Assembly: GCA_903884945.1 (NCBI GenBank)
Contig: CAISGR010000287.1
Location: 1 to 35,768, forward strand
Direction: 5' to 3'
DNA length: 35,768 nt
DNA from: an uncultured bacterium
Lineage (GTDB): Bacteria; Pseudomonadota; Alphaproteobacteria; Sphingomonadales; Sphingomonadaceae
Part shown: positions 1 through 8,450 of the stretch, in pieces
Position numbering within the stretch: position 1 is the first letter of the stretch
Layout of the letters: every line of letters begins with the position of its first letter
Translations under genes and position numbers: made by a program
Notes under the pieces: model-generated
What the model saw: only the letters and a program-made list of their open reading frames with translations
Database searches by the model: none
Told to the model about the DNA's origin: nothing

Positions 1-59
1 CATAGGGGAAGCGATCGACGAAGCTGGCATAGCCACCCTGATCGGGTTCGATCACGTCG
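1..59. repeat. 59-bp direct repeat, outer copy (matches 373-431)
   Basis: Bases 1-59 are identical to 373-431, an offset of 372 bases, exactly 124 codons, so the repeat is in frame within mfd. Identity stops at base 60 (A) versus 432 (G). On the mfd strand this copy follows GTID, where conserved Mfd sequence of another kind is expected. It is either the start of an in-frame tandem duplication of 60-431 continuing outside the window, or a chimeric contig end. Confidence 0.95.
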
Positions 60-2188
60 ATCGTGCCATCGGCAAGGCCGTCGCGCGTCGCCTTGGCTTC
101 TGCCGCGGGGACCAACCGCGACAGGCGGCCGACGTTGAGCGGGAAGCCCTCGAACCGGGCGGTAAAGTTCTGGAAATGCTGGCGGGCAAGCAGGGTGGTG
201 GGACAGACCACCGCGACCTGCAGGCCCGACATGGCTGCGGCGAAGGCGGCGCGAAGCGCGACTTCGGTCTTGCCGAAACCGACATCGCCGACGACGAGCC
301 GGTCCATCGGCGTGCCCGCGGCGAGATCGCCGAGCACATCGTTGATCGCGCGATCCTGATCCTCGGTTTCCTCATAGGGGAAGCGATCGACGAAGCTGGC
401 ATAGCCACCCTGATCGGGTTCGATCACGTCGGCGGGGCGGAGCGCGCGCTCGGCCGCCGTCGCGATCAATTCGCCGGCAATCTCGCGGATGCGCTCCTTC
501 ATCCGGCTCTTGCGGCGCTGCCACGCCTCGCCGCCGAGCTTGTCGAGGCTCGCGCCTTCGCTGTCGGAGCCGTAGCGCGATAGAACTTCGAGATTTTCGA
601 CCGGCACGAACAGCTTGTCGCCACCAGCATAGGTGAGCGCGACGCAATCATGCGGGCTTTGGCCGACCGGGATGGACGTGAGGCCCTCATAGCGGCCGAT
701 GCCGTGGTCGACATGGACGACGAGATCGCCGGGGGTGAGCATCGCCAGTTCCGCCAGGAAGGCGTCGGCGGATTTCTTGCGCTTCGCGCGGCGCACAAGG
801 CGGTCGCCGAGCATGTCCTGCTCGGTCAGCAAGGCGACCTGCGGGGCGGTGAAGCCGTGATCTAGCGGGAGGACGAGCAGGGCGACGCCCTTGTCCGCTA
901 TCCCGAGCGCTTCCTGCCAGGTGTCGGCCTTGCCGGCGTGCTTCAGGCCGTGATCGGCGAGAAGCACGGACAGGCGTTCGCGCGCGCCGATGGAATAGCT
1001 GGCGAGGATTGGCTTGCGGCCGTCGCGGCGCAGCGTGGCGATATGGTGGACGACCGCCTCATAGACGTTCGCGCCGCTCGACCGCTCCGCCCCGAAATCG
1101 CGCGGGCCGTCGACCGCGAAATCGAGGACGGTGTCGCTTTCCGGCTCGTGAAACTGGGTGGTGAGATGGGCCGGGGTCGACTCAAGCCGCTCGGCGAAGT
1201 CCTTCGCGGTAAGGTAGAGCGCGTCGGGCGGCAGCGGCCGGTAGCTGCCGGGATCGCTGGACTGGGCCTTGACTCGGTTGGCGTGATAATCGGTGATGGC
1301 CTCGAAGCGCTGCTCGGCCGCGCCCAGCACGCCGGTGTCGCGGACCACTACGGAATCGGCGCCAAGATGGTCGAACAAGGTCGCCATCTTTTCCTCGAAG
1401 AGCGGGAGCCAATGCTCCATGCCGGCAAGGCGACGGCCGTCACTGATCGCCTGGTAGAGCGGATCGCCGGTCGCGGTAGCGCCGAAACGCTCGCGGTAAC
1501 GGCTGCGGAAGCGCTTGATGCTCTCCTCGTCGATCAGCGTCTCGGAGGCCGGGAGCAGGACGAAACCGTCGATCCGGCCGGTGGTGCGCTGGTCGGCAGG
1601 ATCGAAGGTGCGGACGCTCTCGATCTCGTCGCCGAAGAAATCGAGGCGCAGCGCCTGTTCGGCACCCGACGGGAAGAGGTCGACCAGGCCGCCGCGGACC
1701 GCGAACTCGCCCGAATCGGCGACAGTCTCGACGCGGACATAGCCGTTCGCCTGAAGTTGCTCGGCCAGCCGGTCACGGCCGATGCGTTCCTTCGGGGCGA
1801 GGGTAGCGACGAGCTGGCGGATGCGGAAGGGCGTGAGGGTGCGTTGCGCGGCGGCGTTGGCGGTGGTGACGAGGAGTTGGGGCCCCTTGGTCGGCTGCTG
1901 CAAGCGGTGCAGCGTCGCCATGCGCTCGGCCATGACGTGGAGCGTCGGCGAGGCGCGGTCATAGGGAAGGCAGTCCCAGGCGGGAAAGGCGAGGACTTCA
2001 AGCTCGGGCGCGAAGACGGTCGCAGTCGCGGCAATCGCACGCATCGCCGCCTCATCCGGTGCGATGAACACGGCCCGGCTCTTCGCGGCACGCGCGAGAT
2101 CGGCGAGCAGCCACGGCTCGAATCCCGTCGGGACGCCGGCGAGGGTAAGGGGCCTGCTGGCCGAGAGGATCGTGTTCAGGTCGGGCAT
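1..2188 (-). CDS. mfd: Mfd transcription-repair coupling factor, 3' part missing at window edge
   Basis: Mfd is a cytoplasmic DNA translocase that removes RNA polymerase stalled at lesions and recruits UvrA. The minus frame is open from ATG 2188 to the edge. It starts MPDLNTILSASRPLTLAG and shows the UvrB-like N-terminal region, the CarD-like RNA-polymerase-interaction domain (LTPGDLVVHVDHGIGRYEG, near residue 480) and the helicase Walker A GDVGFGKT (near residue 633). The start has only a weak AAGGA about 10 bases upstream, but the N-terminus fits the family. sdhE lies 126 bases upstream on the same strand. The last 20 codons are anomalous: after DGLADGTID the family normally continues VVIGTH, but here the sequence re-enters an earlier part of the same gene (see the 59-base repeat). 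The identity is secure; the terminal codons are suspect. Confidence 0.95.
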   Translation of the reverse strand, partial: MPDLNTILSASRPLTLAGVPTGFEPWLLADLARAAKSRAVFIAPDEAAMRAIAATATVFAPELEVLAFPAWDCLPYDRASPTLHVMAERMATLHRLQQPTKGPQLLVTTANAAAQRTLTPFRIRQLVATLAPKERIGRDRLAEQLQANGYVRVETVADSGEFAVRGGLVDLFPSGAEQALRLDFFGDEIESVRTFDPADQRTTGRIDGFVLLPASETLIDEESIKRFRSRYRERFGATATGDPLYQAISDGRRLAGMEHWLPLFEEKMATLFDHLGADSVVVRDTGVLGAAEQRFEAITDYHANRVKAQSSDPGSYRPLPPDALYLTAKDFAERLESTPAHLTTQFHEPESDTVLDFAVDGPRDFGAERSSGANVYEAVVHHIATLRRDGRKPILASYSIGARERLSVLLADHGLKHAGKADTWQEALGIADKGVALLVLPLDHGFTAPQVALLTEQDMLGDRLVRRAKRKKSADAFLAELAMLTPGDLVVHVDHGIGRYEGLTSIPVGQSPHDCVALTYAGGDKLFVPVENLEVLSRYGSDSEGASLDKLGGEAWQRRKSRMKERIREIAGELIATAAERALRPADVIEPDQGGYASFVDRFPYEETEDQDRAINDVLGDLAAGTPMDRLVVGDVGFGKTEVALRAAFAAAMSGLQVAVVCPTTLLARQHFQNFTARFEGFPLNVGRLSRLVPAAEAKATRDGLADGTIDVIEPDQGGYASFVDRFPY
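373..431. repeat. 59-bp direct repeat, inner (native) copy in mfd
   Basis: This copy sits at the expected place in Mfd, just before the conserved FPYEETEDQDRAI segment and the Walker A motif. It is therefore the native copy, and bases 1-59 are the displaced one. Confidence 0.95.
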
Positions 2189-2314
2189 CAAATATTCTGT
2201 GTCCTTGCCGCCATGTCGGAGTTCTCCGGCATCCACCCTTGCGAAGAAACGCCCAGGCTTGCCTGATGGCGGATGGACCCCGGAGCAATTCCCGCGTGAC
2301 GAATTTGGTTCAAC

Positions 2315-2581
2315 TCAGCGAGCAATCGGCACGTAGTTCAGGACCCGCAACGCCTCCATGATGGAGCCCTCATACCGCGCAGGGCAGACATCCGTGCCGA
2401 TCGCCCAGGCCATGATATCGACGTCCTGCTCCTCGAGCAGTTCCTCGAACAAGGTCATCTCGGCATCGGCCCAGCCGTCCCCGGCGGCGTCGAAGAAGCC
2501 GCCGATCAGCAGGTCGGCTTCCTTGGTGCCGCGGTGCCAGGCACGGAAGCGCAGGCGTTTCAGGCGAATGTCGCGATCCAT
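2315..2581 (-). CDS. sdhE: SdhE/Sdh5-family FAD assembly factor
   Basis: This 88-residue protein starts MDRDIRLKRLRFRAWHRGTK. It has the RGxxE motif (R17-G18-T19-K20-E21) that defines the family, followed by the helical continuation EADLLIGGFFD and the conserved LFEELLEEQD and DIMAWA stretches. Homologues promote covalent flavinylation of succinate dehydrogenase subunit A in the cytoplasm. The ATG at 2581 is chosen because the homology begins there; a longer open frame reaching 2929 runs over recG and is spurious. The gene is upstream of mfd on the same strand and divergent from recG across 73 bases, an arrangement common in sphingomonads. Confidence 0.93.
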   Translation of the reverse strand: MDRDIRLKRLRFRAWHRGTKEADLLIGGFFDAAGDGWADAEMTLFEELLEEQDVDIMAWAIGTDVCPARYEGSIMEALRVLNYVPIAR

Positions 2582-2654
2582 CTTTTTCCAACGGCGATTG
2601 GCCGGCGGCGCTTGGAGCAACCGTCGGCTGGGACTAGGTAGGCCCCAGATAGTC

Positions 2655-4730
2655 ATGCGACCCGATATCCTCAATCCATTGTTCGCCGAGATCACGGCGT
2701 TGAAAGGCGTCGGCCCCGGGCTGGCCAAGCCGCTGGACAAGCTCGGCCTGCACCGGGTGCTCGACATGGCGTTCCACCTGCCGACCGGCTGGATCGACCG
2801 GGTACCGCGCGAGGAACTCGACATGGCCGATGCGGGCCGGACGATCGCGATCACGCTGACGGCAGTCGAGCACCGGTCGGGCAATGGCCGTGGGCCGAGC
2901 CGAGTCCGCGCGGTCGATGCGAAGGGCAATCATGTCAGCCTGGTCTATTTCGGCGGGCACCCCGGCTGGGCGAAGAAGCTGCTGCCTACCGGCGAGCCGC
3001 GCCGGGTCTCCGGGCGGCTGGAACTGTATGGGCAGGAATTGCAGATGGTCCATCCGGACTATGTGCTGCCGCTCGACGAGGCGCCCGACATGGCCGAACG
3101 CGAGGCGATCTATCCCCTGTCGGAGGGGATCACGTCGCGACGCATGGGGCAGCTGACGGCGCAGGCGGTGGAGCGCGCGCCGGATCTGCCGGAGTGGATC
3201 GAGCCGGGGTTGCTGGCGAAGCATGGCTGGCCGGCCTGGCGGGAGGCGCTGGCGCGGGTCCATGCCGATCCATCGGATGCCAAGGCGAGGGAGCGGCTGG
3301 CCTATGACGAACTGTTTGCCAATCAGCTGGCGCTCATGCTCGTGCGGCAATCCTCGCGGGCGCGGCGGGGCAGGGCTCTCGTCGGGGACGGGCGCCTGCG
3401 CGACGCACTCAGGCTGCCATACGCGCTGACCGGTGCCCAGATGCGAACGGTGCGCGAGATCGAAGGCGACCTGGCGCAGGCCCAGCCGATGCTGCGGTTG
3501 CTGCAGGGCGATGTCGGATCCGGCAAGACGTTGGTCGCGGCAATGGCGCTGCTGATCGCGGTGGAGGCCGGCGCGCAGGGCGCGTTGCTGGCGCCGACGG
3601 AAATTCTGGCGCGCCAGCATTACGAGACGCTGCGGCGCCAGCTGAGTGGTCTGTCGATCGAGATCGCCGTCCTGACCGGGCGCGACAAGGGCAAGGTGCG
3701 CGAAGCGACGCTGATGGGCCTGGCCTCCGGTGCAATCGACATCCTGATCGGAACGCATGCGATCTTCCAGGAAGCGGTGACCTACAGGGATCTCGCCCTG
3801 GTGGTGGTGGACGAGCAACACCGCTTCGGCGTGGCGCAGCGCATGATGCTCCAGGCCAAGGCGGAGCGGCCGCCGCACCTGCTGGCGATGACGGCGACGC
3901 CGATCCCGCGTACGCTGACCCTGGCCAATTACGGCGAGATGGACGTGAGTCAGCTTGACGAAATGCCGCCCGGGCGACAGCCGATCGAGACTCGAGTGAT
4001 CGCCGAGGATCGGCTGCCAGAGATGGTCGATGCGCTCGCGCGCCATCTATCCGACGGCAATGAGGGCAAGGGGGGGCAGGCCTATTGGGTCTGCCCGCTG
4101 GTCGAGGAGAGCGAGAAGAGCGATCTCGCTGCGGCGGAGGCGCGCGCCGAGACGTTGCGCGCGCGGTTCGGCGATCGGGTCGGGCTGGTGCATGGCCGGA
4201 TGAAGGGGCCGGAGAAGGATGCGGTGATGGCTGACTTCGCCGCCGGGCGCACCGGTGTGCTCGTCGCGACGACGGTGATCGAGGTCGGTGTCGACGTGCC
4301 CAACGCCACGCTCATCGTGATCGAGCATGCCGACCGGTTCGGCCTGGCGCAGCTCCACCAGCTGCGCGGGCGGGTCGGGCGGGGCAGCGGCCGATCGATC
4401 TGCCTGCTGATTCGCGGCAGCCAGCTCGGCGAGACATCTCGTGCGCGACTGGCGCTGATGCGCGAGACCAATGACGGCTTCCGCATCGCCGAAGAGGATT
4501 TGCGACTGCGCGGGGCAGGCGAACTGCTCGGGACGAAGCAGTCAGGCGAGGCAGGGTTCAGGCTGGCGACGGCGGAAACGCTAATGGAACTGCTTCCGGC
4601 CGCGACCGATGACGCGCGGCTGCTGATCGATCGCGACGGTGGCCTGGAAGGGCCGCGCGGCCAGGCGGCGCGGACGGCACTCTACCTGTTCGAGCGGGAC
4701 GCCGGGGTAGCGCTGCTGCGATCGGGGTGA
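2655..4730 (+). CDS. recG: ATP-dependent DNA helicase RecG
   Basis: RecG remodels stalled replication forks and branched DNA. The 691-residue product matches the family length. The start MRPDILNPLFAEITALKGVG is typical; the open frame extends upstream to 2358, but that part lies antisense to sdhE and is rejected. Helicase motifs are visible in order: Walker A GDVGSGKT (residues 285-292), DEQH box VVVDEQHRFG (D386-H389), motif III TATPIPRTL and motif VI QLRGRVGRG. The OB-fold wedge region precedes the helicase core. The gene is divergent from sdhE and convergent with the PilZ gene at 4861. No strong Shine-Dalgarno precedes the ATG; AGGTAGG lies about 15 bases upstream. Confidence 0.97.
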   Translation: MRPDILNPLFAEITALKGVGPGLAKPLDKLGLHRVLDMAFHLPTGWIDRVPREELDMADAGRTIAITLTAVEHRSGNGRGPSRVRAVDAKGNHVSLVYFGGHPGWAKKLLPTGEPRRVSGRLELYGQELQMVHPDYVLPLDEAPDMAEREAIYPLSEGITSRRMGQLTAQAVERAPDLPEWIEPGLLAKHGWPAWREALARVHADPSDAKARERLAYDELFANQLALMLVRQSSRARRGRALVGDGRLRDALRLPYALTGAQMRTVREIEGDLAQAQPMLRLLQGDVGSGKTLVAAMALLIAVEAGAQGALLAPTEILARQHYETLRRQLSGLSIEIAVLTGRDKGKVREATLMGLASGAIDILIGTHAIFQEAVTYRDLALVVVDEQHRFGVAQRMMLQAKAERPPHLLAMTATPIPRTLTLANYGEMDVSQLDEMPPGRQPIETRVIAEDRLPEMVDALARHLSDGNEGKGGQAYWVCPLVEESEKSDLAAAEARAETLRARFGDRVGLVHGRMKGPEKDAVMADFAAGRTGVLVATTVIEVGVDVPNATLIVIEHADRFGLAQLHQLRGRVGRGSGRSICLLIRGSQLGETSRARLALMRETNDGFRIAEEDLRLRGAGELLGTKQSGEAGFRLATAETLMELLPAATDDARLLIDRDGGLEGPRGQAARTALYLFERDAGVALLRSG

Positions 4731-4860
4731 ACGGCGGCGCTCGTCGAATGACCTTGGTACATTGGATGCGCGATTTGCAGTTTAATCTGGGTTGTCGAGA
4801 ACCCTATTCAAGAATGTGATTTATAATAAAATTAGTGGTCGCTAGATGCGATATCCTACA

Positions 4861-5181
4861 TTAGCGCCCGCGCAGCAACACCGCCAGCAGGTCATAATAG
4901 CTGGCGAGATCGATCGGCTGATCAAGTTCGCAGCCGATCCGCCCGCCGAGCGACCAGCGAATTTCCGCGATCACGACGCCCACGATGGGCAATGTAACCG
5001 TCAGCCGGTCACCGACCTTACAGGGCGCGTCGCACCGGGCCATGAGGCCCAGAGCGGAAATGTTGACGATCAGCAGGCTTACCGGGCGCGCATCGGGCCC
5101 GAAGGCGCGCGTCCGATAATGAACCTCGTCGCGGGTCGTACCACGGTCTTCGATCGGTTTCGCGCTCCCGAATGCCGGCAT
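4861..5181 (-). CDS. Single-domain PilZ protein
   Basis: This is a 106-residue PilZ-like protein. The core NISALGLMARCDAPCKVGD matches the PilZ (D/N)xSxxG beta-barrel signature, followed by VTLPIVGVV, IRWSLGGRIGCELDQPI and a helical tail. An RTR about 11 residues upstream of NIS could serve as the RxxxR c-di-GMP arginines but is not a clean match, so ligand binding is uncertain. I chose ATG 5181 because GAGGAG lies 7 bases upstream; an in-frame TTG at 5205 has no comparable site. It lies 129 bases downstream of tyrS on the same strand and resembles the PilZ gene at 12337. Confidence 0.75.
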   Translation of the reverse strand: MPAFGSAKPIEDRGTTRDEVHYRTRAFGPDARPVSLLIVNISALGLMARCDAPCKVGDRLTVTLPIVGVVIAEIRWSLGGRIGCELDQPIDLASYYDLLAVLLRGR

Positions 5182-5310
5182 GAGTCCACTCCTCGGTACC
5201 CACAACGCTACGGCACAGGAGTAAAGCTGCTCGGAACGAACTTGTTTAACAGATGGTTGGAACTGGTCGGAACGCGCTGCGCCGCAACGATTTTGCGGCC
5301 TGGCGAGCCG

Positions 5311-6540
5311 TTAGCCGGCGATCAGGATTCCGTGGTGCTTCTTGCCCGCGGCAATCCGTATCTGATCGGTACCGACCCGGATCATCATCGCTTCGTCCAT
5401 CACTTTGTCCGCGCCGACACGGGCGCCGCCGCCCTTGATCAGGCGTCGCGCCTCGCCCTTCGACGCGCAGAGCCCGAGACCGACCAAGGCGTCGACGATC
5501 CCGATCTCGCCGCCCGCGACCTTGAAGGTCGGCAGCGAACCGCCGGCGGCACCCTCCTCGAAGGTGCGGCGCGCGGTCTCGGCGGCCTCTGCCGCTGCCG
5601 CGACACCCCGGCACATCGCGGTTGCGGCATCGGCAAGGACTTTCTTCGCCTCGTTGATCTCGGCACCTTGCAGCGCCTCAAGCCGCGCGATCTCGTCCAG
5701 CGGCAGATCGGTGAAGAGTCGGAGGAAGCGGCCGACGTCGCGATCGTCGGTGTTCCGCCAGAACTGCCAGTAATCATAATGGGGCAACTGGTCCTCATGG
5801 AGCCAGACTGCGCCGGACATGGTCTTGCCCATCTTCCCGCCGTCAGCGGTGGTGATCAGCGGCGTGGTGATGCCAAAGACCTCAGTCGAGTCGACGCGGC
5901 GAGCGAGCTCGATGCCGTTGACGATATTGCCCCATTGATCGGAGCCGCCCATCTGCAGGCGACAGCCGGCGCGACGCGACAGCTCCAGGAAATCATAGGC
6001 CTGCAGGATCATGTAGTTGAATTCGAGGAAGGTGAGCGATTGCTCGCGATCGAGCCGCAGCTTGACCGAATCGAAGCTGAGCATACGGTTGATCGAGAAA
6101 TGCTGGCCAATGTCGCGCAGGAACGGGATGTACTCCAGCGCGTCGAGCCATTCCGCGTTGTCGAGCATGATCGCATCGGACGGGCCGTCGCCGAAGGTCA
6201 GGAAGCGCTCGAAGATGCGCCGGATCGACGCGACGTTGGTCGCGATTCCTTCCTCGCTGAGCAGCTTGCGTGCTTCGTCCTTGAAGCTCGGATCGCCGAT
6301 CTTGCCGGTGCCGCCACCCATGAGGACGATCGGCTTGTGGCCGGCCTGCTGCAGGCGGCGCAGCAGCATGATCTGGACGAGGCTGCCGACATGCAGGGAC
6401 GGGGCGGTCGGATCGAAGCCGATATAGCCCGGCACGACCTGCCTGCTCGCAAGCGCATCGAGACCGGCGGCATCGGTGAGCTGGTGGATATAGCCGCGCG
6501 TCGACAGCAGGCGGAGGAGATCGGAGGCGAAATCAGTCAT
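5311..6540 (-). CDS. tyrS: Tyrosyl-tRNA synthetase
   Basis: This class I synthetase, 409 residues, charges tRNA-Tyr in the cytoplasm. The HIGH-equivalent is HVGS (residues 50-53), the KMSKS-equivalent is KMGKT (236-240), and the tyrosine-pocket segment QMGGSDQWGNI lies at about 196-206. An S4-like RNA-binding domain occupies the C-terminus (VDALVGLGLCASKGEARRLI onward). The ATG at 6540 begins MTDFASDLLRLLSTRGYIHQ, typical of the family, although no strong ribosome binding site precedes it. The gene is 36 bases downstream of the LytM lipoprotein gene and may be co-transcribed with serS and surE. Confidence 0.97.
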   Translation of the reverse strand: MTDFASDLLRLLSTRGYIHQLTDAAGLDALASRQVVPGYIGFDPTAPSLHVGSLVQIMLLRRLQQAGHKPIVLMGGGTGKIGDPSFKDEARKLLSEEGIATNVASIRRIFERFLTFGDGPSDAIMLDNAEWLDALEYIPFLRDIGQHFSINRMLSFDSVKLRLDREQSLTFLEFNYMILQAYDFLELSRRAGCRLQMGGSDQWGNIVNGIELARRVDSTEVFGITTPLITTADGGKMGKTMSGAVWLHEDQLPHYDYWQFWRNTDDRDVGRFLRLFTDLPLDEIARLEALQGAEINEAKKVLADAATAMCRGVAAAAEAAETARRTFEEGAAGGSLPTFKVAGGEIGIVDALVGLGLCASKGEARRLIKGGGARVGADKVMDEAMMIRVGTDQIRIAAGKKHHGILIAG

Positions 6541-6576
6541 GATGCGGTGACGCTTAGCATCCGTCCCGCAAAGTCG

Positions 6577-7659
6577 CTAGCGGGGCGGCAATTGTCCAAG
6601 CGGATCAACCGGGGTGCGGCCCTTGCGGATTTCGAAATGCAGCTCGGGTCGGTCGGCAAAGCCAGAATCGCCTGAGATGGCAATGGTCTGCCCCTTCTTC
6701 ACCGACTGGCCGCGCTGGACGAGCAACTGGCTGGCATGGCCATAGACCGTCGTCCAGCCGCCGCCATGCTTCAGGATTACCAGGCCGCCCAGATTGGCGA
6801 CTTCGTTGCCGGCATAGGCGACCACGCCGTCGGCAGCGGCAAGAACCGGTGTCCCGATCGGCGCCGCGATCTTGATGCCGTTATAGCGCTCGCCGGTTGC
6901 GCCTGGGCCGAAGCGGGTGATCACACTGCCGCGCAGCGGCCAGGCGAAGGCGCCGCTCAGCCGGGCTGGCGCCGCGACGACGGCATTGGATGGCAGAATC
7001 CGCGTCGGCGAACTGGAGGGGCGTGCGGGACGCTGGTTGGTGGCGAGCGCCGGCTCGCCCCCGGTAAGGATATCGTCGATATCGAGGCGGAAGGCGGCGG
7101 CGCGATCGGCCGGCGTGACGGGGCCACCCGGGATCAGGACGCGCATGCCGACGCGCAGCGTATAGGGCTCTTGCAGGTCGTTCGCGGCAATGACCCGGGA
7201 CCAGTCGACGCCATAGGCGCGGGCGATCGCGATGCCCGTCTCGCCCGCGCGGACGAGGTGATAGCGGCCCGCCGGGATGGTCAGGCGCTGGCCCGCGCGG
7301 ATGACATAAGGCGCAGTGAGATCGTTGGCCCGGGCGATCGCCTCGGACCCTGAACCGGTACGGTCGGCAATACCGCGGAGTGTATCGCCGGATTGGACGA
7401 CATAGGTGCTTGACGCAATCGTCCGAGCATCGGGCGTTACGGGCCGCGCCTGCCAGGCGGGCGGCGCGGTGCGCGGGCGTTCGACCGTATCGTCAAGGCG
7501 CTGCCGCTCATATCCGGAATCCCGCGGTGTGTCGTAGCGGATCCGTGGCGGCGGATCCTGGGGGCGCGTCGGTGCGATCTGCGGAATGCATCCGCCAACC
7601 AGCGTGAGCGAGGCCAACAGGACCATGCGGTGCGCGCCCGTTCCGTGCCGTTCCCTCAT
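6577..7659 (-). CDS. LysM-LytM (M23-fold) lipoprotein with degenerate active site
   Basis: The protein is about 360 residues. An N-terminal signal ends in a lipobox (LTLVGGC), so it should be a lipoprotein. Two LysM peptidoglycan-binding repeats follow (TYVVQSGDTLRGIADRTG and YHLVRAGETGIAIARAYG), then a C-terminal M23/LytM domain. In active M23 enzymes the first zinc ligands lie in HxGxD; here the segment reads NGIKI, so both the His and Asp are gone, while YGHAS and LHFEIR remain. That resembles NlpD/EnvC-type factors, which activate amidases rather than cut peptidoglycan. ATG 7659 is chosen because GGGGGA lies about 5 bases upstream; an in-frame GTG is at 7671. It is downstream of surE, a familiar neighbourhood for LytM genes in proteobacteria. 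Confidence 0.88.
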   Translation of the reverse strand: MRERHGTGAHRMVLLASLTLVGGCIPQIAPTRPQDPPPRIRYDTPRDSGYERQRLDDTVERPRTAPPAWQARPVTPDARTIASSTYVVQSGDTLRGIADRTGSGSEAIARANDLTAPYVIRAGQRLTIPAGRYHLVRAGETGIAIARAYGVDWSRVIAANDLQEPYTLRVGMRVLIPGGPVTPADRAAAFRLDIDDILTGGEPALATNQRPARPSSSPTRILPSNAVVAAPARLSGAFAWPLRGSVITRFGPGATGERYNGIKIAAPIGTPVLAAADGVVAYAGNEVANLGGLVILKHGGGWTTVYGHASQLLVQRGQSVKKGQTIAISGDSGFADRPELHFEIRKGRTPVDPLGQLPPR

Positions 7660-7685
7660 GCCGTCCCCCACACCATCAGGCCCCC

Positions 7686-8450
7686 TTAACCATAGGTGCG
7701 GGAGAGCATATCGAGCGATTCGCGATGTGTCAGGTCGAGATGCAGGGGAGTGACGGTGACATAGCCCTGCTCGATCGCCTCGAGATCGGTGTCGGCGGTC
7801 GGGGTATGCGGAACGCGACCGAGTGCGAGCCAGTAATAATCATAGCCACGCGGATCGGTGCGGTGATCGAGTTTGAGCCGGCCGTAGTCGCGCAGGCCTT
7901 GCGAGACGACCCTGACCCCCTTCACCGCGTCGGCGGCGACCGGGGGAAAGTTGATGTTGACGAGCGAGCGCGGCGCGAGCGGGGCGTCGAGCAGCGGACG
8001 CAGGACCCGTTCGCCCCACGCCTCGGCGGCTGCGAAGCTGACCCGGTCTCCCATCCCGTTATCGGGATAGCGCTGGCTCAGTGCGATCGAGCGAATGCCG
8101 GCATGTGCGCCCTCCATCGCGGCCGCTACGGTGCCTGAATAGCTCACGTCCTCGCCGAGATTGGCGCCGCGGTTGACGCCCGACAGGATCAGGTCGGGCG
8201 GCGCATCCTTCATCAACTCGGCGAGCGCGATCATCACCGCATCGGTCGGCGTGCCGGTGACGGCATAGCGCTTGTCGTCGAAGCGCCGCAGGCGCAGCGG
8301 CCGGGTGAGGGTGAGCGAGCGGCTCTGGCCCGACTGTTCCTCAAGCGGTGCGACGATCGTGATGTCGTCGGACAGAGTGCGGGCGATCCGCTCCAGCACC
8401 TCGAGCCCGCGGGCGTGGACTCCGTCGTCATTGGTGAGCAGGATACGCAT
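7686..8450 (-). CDS. surE: 5'/3'-nucleotidase SurE
   Basis: SurE is a metal-dependent survival-protein nucleotidase acting on nucleoside monophosphates in the cytoplasm. The 254-residue product begins MRILLTNDDG with the metal-binding DD at residues 8-9, followed by the conserved APLEEQSGQSRSLT and LILSGVNRGANLGEDVSYSG blocks. The ATG at 8450 shares its A with the serS TGA (TGATG), which suggests translational coupling; the longer open frame reaching 8675 overlaps serS and is rejected. The pcm gene often found next to surE is absent, and the LytM lipoprotein gene follows directly. Confidence 0.97.
   Translation of the reverse strand: MRILLTNDDGVHARGLEVLERIARTLSDDITIVAPLEEQSGQSRSLTLTRPLRLRRFDDKRYAVTGTPTDAVMIALAELMKDAPPDLILSGVNRGANLGEDVSYSGTVAAAMEGAHAGIRSIALSQRYPDNGMGDRVSFAAAEAWGERVLRPLLDAPLAPRSLVNINFPPVAADAVKGVRVVSQGLRDYGRLKLDHRTDPRGYDYYWLALGRVPHTPTADTDLEAIEQGYVTVTPLHLDLTHRESLDMLSRTYG

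Noticed and set aside
2358..2654. N-terminal extension of RecG
   Set aside because: The segment overlaps sdhE on the other strand and lies outside the conserved RecG start at 2655.
4846..6675. 609-codon open frame on the plus strand
   Set aside because: It is antisense to the PilZ gene and tyrS, which have clear motifs. The frame stays open because of GC-biased third positions; its product is Arg/Ala/Asp-rich without any family signature.
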